Shown here: positions 6,858 through 11,903 of the stretch, piece after piece
Numbering within the stretch: the stretch's first letter is position 1
Layout of the letters: each line of letters begins with the position of its first letter
Assembly (NCBI GenBank): GCA_017481325.1
Contig: JAFUPG010000084.1
Coordinates: forward strand, 1-22,984
Source of the DNA: Oscillospiraceae bacterium
GTDB taxonomy: Bacteria > Bacillota_A > Clostridia > Oscillospirales > Oscillospiraceae
Reading direction: 5' to 3'
DNA: 22,984 nt
Translations under genes and position numbers: made by a program
Notes under the pieces: model-generated
Databases searched by the model: none
What the model saw: the letters and a program-made list of their open reading frames with translations, nothing else
Told to the model about the DNA's origin: nothing

Positions 6858-8051
6858 TTATCTTTTTTCCAAATACCGCATATATGTATCAATTTCAGAA
6901 ATTCGCTTCTCGATTTTTCGCTTGCGGATTCCGGAGAAAACACCTTTCAAATTAAACATCTCATCCATCAATTCTTCCTTTTCCTCGTTAAGAGTTTGTA
7001 TCTTTTTCTTTTTCTCTTCTTCTTTTAATGCCTTCTCCTCTGCTCTCTTCTTGGCCTCTTCCTGTCGAATTTTTTCCTGTCTTTTTCTCTCTGCCGCTTT
7101 CATTCTTTCAATTTCTTCGAGGTAATCGTTTTGCATTTTCAGCATTTGGTCAGGAACAAGCGCAGCATCTTCAAATAGCTTCCAATTAAACACATTGCAT
7201 CTGCCATCTGTATTCCAACCAGTTGCTACAACTGTCCCGTCTTTCCGAATCCCCACGGTATGGTTGTTAATTGTAGAAACAGCAACAATCTCTTTCCAAT
7301 CACTCGTGTTGCATTGACCTCCGTCATTTTTACCAACAGCTACCACTGTACCATCCTTACGCAAACCTACAGTATGAAATCCGCCTGCCGCAATCGCAAC
7401 AATGTTCTCCCAATTTGCTGTGTCGCATCGTCCAAATTCATTATTTCCACAAGCAAGAACTCTTCCATCTGCGCATAATCCAACCGAATGATTCACTCCC
7501 GCAGCCACTGAAACAATGTTTTCCCAAAAAGAAACGTTGCATCTTCCATCATTATTCCGACCAGCAGCAATTACTTTTCCATTTTCCATTAAGCCAATAA
7601 TATGAAGCGTACCTGCGGAGATTTCCTTGATGCCTCTCCAGCTTTTTACAGGCTCTTTAACAAACATTTGTGTCATTTCTTCTCCCGTTGCGATTACAAC
7701 GGAACCATTATCTTTCAAGCCAGCAGAATACTCATAGCCTGCAGCAATCTGAACGATACCAGACCACTGGGAAACATCACATTTCTTATTAGTTTTATCA
7801 CCAGCAACTACAACCTTTCCTTCGACAGTTAGGCCAAGAGAATGATTTGAACCTGCAGAAATCGCCTTAATTCCATTCCATCCAAAAACATTTGTTTGTC
7901 CATTTTGATTCTTCCCCACAGAAAGAACTGTACCATCTGTTTTCAATCCTAGTGTATGCATTCCTCCAGCAGCAATCAATGTTTTAAGCTGTTTCACTAT
8001 CGTTGCATTACTGCTCGTGGAATTAATCGTTGACATTTTTTCATTTACCAT
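6858..8051 (-). CDS. RCC1-repeat protein with C-terminal coiled coil
   Basis: A 397-residue protein. Residues about 25-290 hold seven repeats of 38-42 residues with the pattern (I/V)-x-AG-x-x-H-x-x-GL-x-x-DG-x-V-x-x-x-G-x-N-x-x-G-x-C-(N/D)-x-x-x-W, which is the RCC1/BNR-type beta-propeller repeat; seven blades fit a closed propeller. Repeats 3 and 7 are the least regular. Residues 300-397 are a charged, Lys/Glu-rich coiled coil ending in LKGVFSGIRKRKIEKRISEID. No signal peptide or membrane segment is visible, so it is probably cytoplasmic; RCC1 propellers usually bind proteins or nucleotide switches. AGGAGGG precedes the ATG. It is first in an operon with the 6148-6822 membrane protein, and divergent from an XRE regulator. 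Partner and role are unknown. Confidence 0.85.
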   Translation of the reverse strand: MVNEKMSTINSTSSNATIVKQLKTLIAAGGMHTLGLKTDGTVLSVGKNQNGQTNVFGWNGIKAISAGSNHSLGLTVEGKVVVAGDKTNKKCDVSQWSGIVQIAAGYEYSAGLKDNGSVVIATGEEMTQMFVKEPVKSWRGIKEISAGTLHIIGLMENGKVIAAGRNNDGRCNVSFWENIVSVAAGVNHSVGLCADGRVLACGNNEFGRCDTANWENIVAIAAGGFHTVGLRKDGTVVAVGKNDGGQCNTSDWKEIVAVSTINNHTVGIRKDGTVVATGWNTDGRCNVFNWKLFEDAALVPDQMLKMQNDYLEEIERMKAAERKRQEKIRQEEAKKRAEEKALKEEEKKKKIQTLNEEKEELMDEMFNLKGVFSGIRKRKIEKRISEIDTYMRYLEKR

Positions 8052-8098
8052 ACTTTTAGCCCTCCTAAAAATTAATGTTATGAGATATCCCCAATAGC

Positions 8099-8127
8099 AT
8101 TATAGCACATTTGTGTTCAGTTGACAA
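8099..8127 (-). promoter_or_regulatory. Promoter of the RCC1-repeat operon
   Basis: On the minus strand TTGTCA (8122-8127), exactly 17 bp, and TATAAT (8099-8104) precede the RCC1 gene. The start point would be near 8092, giving a leader of about 40 nt. Its -35 box coincides with a TTGACA on the other strand (8121-8126). Confidence 0.7.
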
Positions 8128-8149
8128 CATATGTATTCATATTTATTTC
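8121..8149 (+). promoter_or_regulatory. Possible promoter of the XRE regulator
   Basis: A perfect TTGACA at 8121-8126 faces the regulator gene, but the region where the -10 box should be (about 8142-8149, TTTATTTC) is a poor match. The two divergent -35 boxes occupy the same palindromic GTTGACAAC, so the two promoters cannot both be held by polymerase at once. Confidence 0.45.
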
Positions 8150-8177
8150 TTTCTGCCATTACAATCATGGCAGAGAG
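8149..8177 (+). promoter_or_regulatory. Inverted repeat at the XRE regulator ribosome site
   Basis: CTTTCTGCCAT (8149-8159) and ATGGCAGAGAG (8167-8177) form an 11-bp inverted repeat (one G-U pair in RNA) with a 7-base spacer. It overlaps the start of the GAGGAGG ribosome site of the regulator. It could be an operator for self-control or an mRNA hairpin limiting translation. Confidence 0.5.
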
Positions 8178-8188
8178 GAGGCATGTGT

Positions 8189-8431
8189 ATGTTGGATGCC
8201 AAAATTGTCGGTATGGTGATTCAGCAAGTACGTGAGAAGAAGAGACAGTCTCAGGAATTGACCAGTGGGTTAGCCGGAATCGGCAGGACACATTTGAGTG
8301 CTATTGAGCGTGGCGAGAGGAAACCTACTTTGGACACTTTTTTCAAAATTAGTGATGCCCTACAGATACGACCACGGGATCTCATTGCTCAGATCGAGGA
8401 GGCAATCAAAGAAGTTCCAGATGCCCCATAG
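8189..8431 (+). CDS. XRE-family helix-turn-helix transcriptional regulator
   Basis: An 80-residue DNA-binding protein made almost only of a Cro/C1-type helix-turn-helix: VGMVIQQVREKKRQSQELTS, then GIGRTHLSAIERGERKPTLDTFFKISDAL, and a short acidic tail. The pattern x-L-S-x-IE-RGERKPTLDTFFKI-x-DAL is typical of the XRE family, as in phage-type and toxin-antitoxin repressors. I chose the ATG at 8189 because GAGGAGG lies 7-8 nt before it; an ATG at 8183 is too near the ribosome site and one at 8111 lacks any. It points away from the RCC1 operon across a shared control region of about 137 bp, which suggests that it controls that operon and itself. Confidence 0.9.
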   Translation: MLDAKIVGMVIQQVREKKRQSQELTSGLAGIGRTHLSAIERGERKPTLDTFFKISDALQIRPRDLIAQIEEAIKEVPDAP

Positions 8432-8466
8432 CACTCATCTTGGACAAACCCATGAATTTGGATAAA

Positions 8467-8508
8467 AAGAACCCCTTTGGGAGGTACATGACCTGCCAAG
8501 GGGTTCTT
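8467..8508 (-). terminator. Terminator of tcdA, possibly also of the XRE gene
   Basis: AAGAACCCCTTTGG (8467-8480) pairs with CCAAGGGGTTCTT (8496-8508), with an inner stem GAGGT/ACCT. The U-run TTTTT follows on the minus strand, so it mainly ends tcdA; for the plus strand the run is missing but the stem is strong. Confidence 0.8.
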
Positions 8509-8521
8509 GTCATATATATCG

Positions 8522-9229
8522 TTATTTGCACAGTTCCCGGATCACGTGGCCTGCCAGCATGAGGCCGGCGCAGGAGGGTACCCAGGAGACAGAGCCGGGG
8601 ATGCTTCTTCTGCCGGGAGGAGGCTCTTCCAGGGTTTCCGGGGTGCGGGGAAGCTCCTCGCTGTAGAGCACCATGTGGTCGGTAATACCCCGGTTTTTCA
8701 GCTCCTTGCGCATGATCCTGGCCAGGTGGCAGCCGGAGGTTTTGGAAATTTGCGTAATGCGGAAGGCCGTGGGGTCCAGCTTGTTGCCGGTGCCCATGGC
8801 GCTGATAATGGGAATATTTCGCTCTCTGGCATTGACGATCAGGCTCAGCTTGCAGGATACCAGGTCGATGGCATCGACAATATAGTCGTAGTGGCGGTCA
8901 AAAAACTGCAGCTTGGTCTCTTCGGAATACAGCAGCGGCAGGGAGCGAACCCTGCAATCGGGGTCGATATCCAAAATTCGCTTTGCCATAACGTCGCTCT
9001 TATACTGTCCCAAGGTAGAGTGCAGGGCGCAGAGCTGGCGGTTCAGATTGGTCAGGCCGACCGTGTCGTTATCCACTAAGGTCAGCTGTCCTACACCGCC
9101 TCTTGCCAGACCTTCCGCCACATAGCTTCCCACGCCGCCGATGCCGAATACGATCACATGGGCTTTGCGGAGCTTTTCCATGGCTTCTTCCCCCAACAGC
9201 ATCTGCTGGCGGATATAGATCTCGTTCAT
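8522..9229 (-). CDS. tcdA: tRNA threonylcarbamoyladenosine dehydratase (ThiF/E1-like)
   Basis: TcdA uses ATP to cyclise the t6A modification at tRNA position 37 into ct6A. The product is 235 residues. The nucleotide-binding loop GIGGVGS is at 29-35, followed by the E1-type block TLVDNDTVGLTNLNRQ, then DYIVDAIDLVSCKLSLI and the PGSVSWVPSCAGLMLAG end typical of the TcdA/CsdL branch. I chose the ATG at 9227-9229 (MNEIYIRQQ) with GGAGGAG upstream over an earlier in-frame ATG at 9265. A terminator hairpin lies between it and the upstream foldase gene with no room for a normal promoter, so it depends on read-through. Another ThiF-fold role is possible but less likely. Confidence 0.88.
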   Translation of the reverse strand: MNEIYIRQQMLLGEEAMEKLRKAHVIVFGIGGVGSYVAEGLARGGVGQLTLVDNDTVGLTNLNRQLCALHSTLGQYKSDVMAKRILDIDPDCRVRSLPLLYSEETKLQFFDRHYDYIVDAIDLVSCKLSLIVNARERNIPIISAMGTGNKLDPTAFRITQISKTSGCHLARIMRKELKNRGITDHMVLYSEELPRTPETLEEPPPGRRSIPGSVSWVPSCAGLMLAGHVIRELCK

Positions 9230-9250
9230 AGTTTTCTCCTCCGGATAGGA

Positions 9251-9281
9251 AAAGGCTGCTGCCATGGGCAGCAGCCTTTTT
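9251..9281 (-). terminator. Terminator between the foldase gene and tcdA
   Basis: AAAGGCTGCTGCC (9251-9263) and GGCAGCAGCCTTT (9267-9279) form a 13-bp perfect stem with a 3-base loop and T-runs on both sides. It lies directly behind the stop codon at 9288 on the minus strand. Confidence 0.85.
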
Positions 9282-9287
9282 ATTGAA

Positions 9288-10826
9288 TTACTGGTTAGCA
9301 GACTGGTTATAGACCAGACCTACGTTGGCGCCCATGGCGGCGTCTTCGTCATAGCCGCAGGCTGCCTCGGCAGCGGTGGTGATCTCGGTAATCCACTCGG
9401 TGATCAGGCGGTTGTTGACAACGCCGTCCAGGTAGCTGTCGCCTTCGCCTACGTACATCAGGAGGATGTAGCCGCCGTCAACCTTGAAGCTCTCCCAATC
9501 GCCTTCGGCACGGTCTTCGATGCAGGCCCAGAGGCAAGCTTCTTCGGAAACACCGCTCATATCGCCACGGCTCAGGCCGTTGACCTCGGTCTCCACATCC
9601 TTGGAGGAATACTTCTCAGCCAGACCCAGGAAATTCTCCCGGGAGGCATCGGACTCCAGCATGGCGGAGATAATATCCAGCTTCTGCGCTGCGGTGGGCT
9701 CACCGGCAACCGGTTCTGCATCCTCAGCATCCTCAGCGATGAAGATCTGCAGCAGGTTGGTGGTGTTATAAGCTTCCTTGTCCAGGAGCTTCAGGACATA
9801 GTAGGAGTCGTTGTTGTTGAACAGCTTGATGAAAGTGCCATCGGTGCTGGCCTCACCAAAGAGCCACTCGGCAGCTTCTTCGCCGCAGAGGTTCTTCAGC
9901 TGGGAATAGGTGTAGTCGGTGTAGAACGTGACCTTGCCGTTCTTGGTCTCCAGGTCAAAGTTGTTGGCCATAGCCTCAGCAGCGGCCTTGGCTTCAGCAT
10001 CCTCTTCCTCGCCGGAAACAGGCTTGGTGCCGTCTTCTGCAGCCTCTACATAGTCAGAACCGCTGGTGCTGTAGACATAGAGGGTAGCGACATCGAAGGT
10101 CTGAGGATCTTCGTCGTAGCGGGCAGCGATCTCAGCATCGGAGTACTGGATCTCATTGGGATAATGCTGGGCAACATGGACAACCTCCAGATACTGGCGG
10201 TAGGTCTCCTCGGTGCAGCCCTTGCCGTAATTATTCTCCAGCAGCTCGTCTACATCGCTGTAGCCGTACATAGCGGCATACATCTTCAAATTATCCATCT
10301 CGGCCTGAACCTCGCCCTGGCACTCTTCGTCCATGGCAAAGCCGGCAGCAACCGCTGCGTCATAGATTGCGTATGCCTCGATGGCCATCTGCTTGGCATT
10401 ATCGGCCACAACCTGTGCCAGGGTCACACCGTAGTTGCCGTCAACAGGGGTGATGCCGCTGAGGCAGCCGGTGTCCAGCACCAGGCCCAGCATGGAGGCA
10501 TTGCTCTCGGTGACTTCCTGCTGATCCAGGGGAATGCTGGTGTCAACACCCAGATAGGAAGCGTAGTTGAAGAAATTGGTTGCGGTTGCGTTGTAGAAGT
10601 AGTTAAACTCCTTGGCATCGATCTCGTGCTCACCGACGGTGAGAACAGTGCGGTTACGCTGCCAGGCATTGTAGGCAAAAATGCCGCCGAATACCAGAGC
10701 CAGCACCAGAACGATGGAAATCGCAAAAATCCAGCCTTCGGAGATCTTCTTCTTGGTTTTCTTGGTCTCGACCACAGGCTCCTTGACCTCGGCCAGACGC
10801 TTTTTTCTTTCACGGGATGCGCTCAT
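9288..10826 (-). CDS. Membrane-anchored SurA/PpiC-like foldase
   Basis: A 512-residue protein with a short basic cytoplasmic N-terminus (1-30, many Lys/Arg), one membrane segment (about 32-53) and a large acidic outer domain. After the anchor, LTVGEHEIDAKEFNYFYNA is the start typical of SurA-N/peptidyl-prolyl isomerase proteins (V-G-x-x-x-I-x-x-x-E-F-x-Y). The region from about 385 to 480 (AEKYSSKDVETEVNGLSRGDMS, then GGYILLMYVGEG) matches a parvulin domain in outline but with weak conservation, so isomerase activity is doubtful. Such proteins assist folding of exported proteins, like PrsA. No lipobox; it is anchored by a helix. A strong promoter and a hairpin leader (10855-10874) precede it. 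Confidence 0.75.
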   Translation of the reverse strand: MSASRERKKRLAEVKEPVVETKKTKKKISEGWIFAISIVLVLALVFGGIFAYNAWQRNRTVLTVGEHEIDAKEFNYFYNATATNFFNYASYLGVDTSIPLDQQEVTESNASMLGLVLDTGCLSGITPVDGNYGVTLAQVVADNAKQMAIEAYAIYDAAVAAGFAMDEECQGEVQAEMDNLKMYAAMYGYSDVDELLENNYGKGCTEETYRQYLEVVHVAQHYPNEIQYSDAEIAARYDEDPQTFDVATLYVYSTSGSDYVEAAEDGTKPVSGEEEDAEAKAAAEAMANNFDLETKNGKVTFYTDYTYSQLKNLCGEEAAEWLFGEASTDGTFIKLFNNNDSYYVLKLLDKEAYNTTNLLQIFIAEDAEDAEPVAGEPTAAQKLDIISAMLESDASRENFLGLAEKYSSKDVETEVNGLSRGDMSGVSEEACLWACIEDRAEGDWESFKVDGGYILLMYVGEGDSYLDGVVNNRLITEWITEITTAAEAACGYDEDAAMGANVGLVYNQSANQ

Positions 10827-10889
10827 TTGTAATTACCTCTCATTTCGTGGGAAATATCCGGGTCTGCGCCCGGATTCACAACATTAGAC

Positions 10890-10918
10890 ATTATACTTTG
10901 ATTTTGTCATTCTTGCAA
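10890..10918 (-). promoter_or_regulatory. Promoter of the foldase gene
   Basis: On the minus strand TTGCAA (10913-10918), a 17-bp spacer and TATAAT (10890-10895). The leader of about 55 nt holds a 7-bp hairpin, ATCCGGG/CCCGGAT (10855-10874), before the GAGGTAA ribosome site. Confidence 0.7.
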
Positions 10919-11023
10919 GTAAAAAGTGAAAATTCCTTTAAAAATTTCGAAATATTTCACAATTGCAGCCTTCTCATGGGGTAAAATGACACACAGAACC
11001 GATTTTGGAGCCGTTTTGAGCGC

Positions 11024-11057
11024 AAAAAAGCCGGAGCTCCTTCGAGCTCCGACTTTT
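11024..11057 (-). terminator. Terminator of the candidate 6S RNA
   Basis: GGAGCTC and GAGCTCC (11033-11039 and 11044-11050) with a 4-base loop, extended by A/T flanks to T-runs on both strands. On the minus strand it follows the candidate 6S RNA; nothing on the plus strand leads into it. Confidence 0.8.
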
Positions 11058-11260
11058 TCAATGCCCCACCGTGGCCGTGTAACCCCGTTTATAACCTGCA
11101 CAAAAGGGCAGGTGGGTTGTCTCTCCGTGTCTTTTCTGCTTCCAACGTCCATTCACGGTCAAAGCCGGAACGGGAGGCCTGCACGCCGAAACGGAAGTCC
11201 GACATCCCTTAAATTTGATGTGGGTTTAAAGGGGGCTATCACGCACCCGGCAGGGAACTT
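11058..11260 (-). ncRNA. ssrS: Candidate 6S RNA
   Basis: No real gene lies between 10827 and 11292, but the minus strand folds into a long, bulged rod of about 200 nt as in 6S RNA, which binds sigma-A RNA polymerase by mimicking an open promoter. The closing stem is CCCUGCCG (11248-11255) with CGGUGGGG (11064-11071). A second stem is CCCC (near 11231-11234) with GGGG (11083-11086). A small hairpin ACCTGC/GCAGGT (11094-11113) lies on the 3' side of the central open region, as in Firmicutes 6S RNA, and CUUCCG/UGGAAG (11192-11197, 11139-11144) starts the apical arm. A CATAAT box (11267-11272) lies at the right distance upstream and a terminator follows. The call rests on shape and length, not on a covariance search. 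Confidence 0.62.
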
Positions 11261-11292
11261 TTCACAATTATGCTCGTCAAAGAGGCAGCGTA

Positions 11293-11571
11293 TCAGTCCT
11301 CTTCGTCCTCAAAGAGCTGCTCCATCATGAGGTCATAGACCTCTTCCAGCTCCTGTTCATCCTCCACGGCGATCAGGAGAGGCTCTCCGTCCTCTTCTAC
11401 GGATTTCAGGATGCTGACCTCCAGCTCCTGCTCCTCGTCCGAGGCATCTGCGGGGGTAAGGGCCAGGTATTCCGCTCCCCGATAGTGGACAGAGGTCAGA
11501 ACCTCCAGCTCGTATTCTACGCCGTCTTCATCGGTGATGGAGATGATCTGCGCACCATTGTCCTGATCCAT
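11293..11571 (-). CDS. DUF1292 domain-containing protein
   Basis: A 92-residue, very acidic protein. The line ISITDEDGVEYELEVLTSV, then Y-x-GAEYLALTPAD and the LIAVEDEQELEEVYDLMMEQ end are characteristic of the DUF1292 (YrzB-like) family of small Firmicutes proteins of unknown role; relatives often lie beside the Holliday-junction resolvase yqgF, which is not seen here. A GGAGG ribosome site precedes the ATG at 11571. No terminator follows directly; its transcript would run into the candidate 6S RNA, whose -10 box lies about 20 bp past the stop codon. Confidence 0.9.
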   Translation of the reverse strand: MDQDNGAQIISITDEDGVEYELEVLTSVHYRGAEYLALTPADASDEEQELEVSILKSVEEDGEPLLIAVEDEQELEEVYDLMMEQLFEDEED

Positions 11572-11601
11572 AGCATATCCTCCGTGGCTGTTTGTAAGTC
11601 T

Positions 11602-11630
11602 ATTTTAACCGTTTCCGAAGAGAAAATCAA
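11602..11630 (-). promoter_or_regulatory. Promoter of the DUF1292 gene
   Basis: On the minus strand TTGATT (11625-11630), 17 bp, TAAAAT (11602-11607). It gives a leader of about 25-30 nt. The remaining bases from 11631 to 11790 are AT-rich and show nothing I can name. Confidence 0.55.
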
Positions 11631-11798
11631 GAGGAAATGAGGCGCATTTTTGACTATGGAAAAAATTTCTTTTTCCGCCCCGGCCACGTAAAAAAGTCCG
11701 TTTTTCCATTGACCCGAAAAATTCCGATTTTCTCCCCCGTCGTTCTACTATTTTTCCGCAAAACTTGCAAAACATCCAACATAAAATGCTTTAATATC

Positions 11799-11848
11799 CG
11801 GTTGACAAGCGTGATATAATTATATAGATAGGGACACTGTGTCAACCG
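11799..11848 (+). promoter_or_regulatory. Promoter and flanking inverted repeat of the PBP-to-HAD operon
   Basis: TTGACA at 11802-11807 is a perfect -35 box; possible -10 boxes are TATAGA at 11823 (15-bp spacer) or TAGATA at 11825 (17 bp), both moderate. An exact 8-bp inverted repeat, CGGTTGAC (11799-11806) and GTCAACCG (11841-11848), frames the promoter: one arm covers the -35 box, the other lies just past the expected start near 11835. That layout suggests an operator pair rather than an RNA hairpin, because only the right arm would be transcribed. Confidence 0.55.
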
Positions 11849-11903
11849 TCTTTCCACAGATGGTATCGGATAGAAAAGCGCTTACGAAAGTGAGGAATCT
11901 CTT

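Noticed and set aside
5718..8510. Integration of the AT-rich block at rnpB with an att duplication
   Set aside because: I looked for a copy of the rnpB 3' end near the right border (8430-8520) and found none, and no integrase is present.
9264..10832. 522-codon open frame on the plus strand
   Set aside because: Antisense to the foldase gene, which has a promoter, ribosome site and domain order; the plus-strand product looks like a shadow.
10907..11152. 81-codon frame on the minus strand
   Set aside because: Overlaps the candidate 6S RNA and its terminator; the peptide has no known pattern and includes the hairpin, as commonly seen for frames crossing structured RNA.
11637..11857. Short frames on both strands before the PBP gene
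   Set aside because: AT-rich spacer with promoter elements; no ribosome sites and no protein features.
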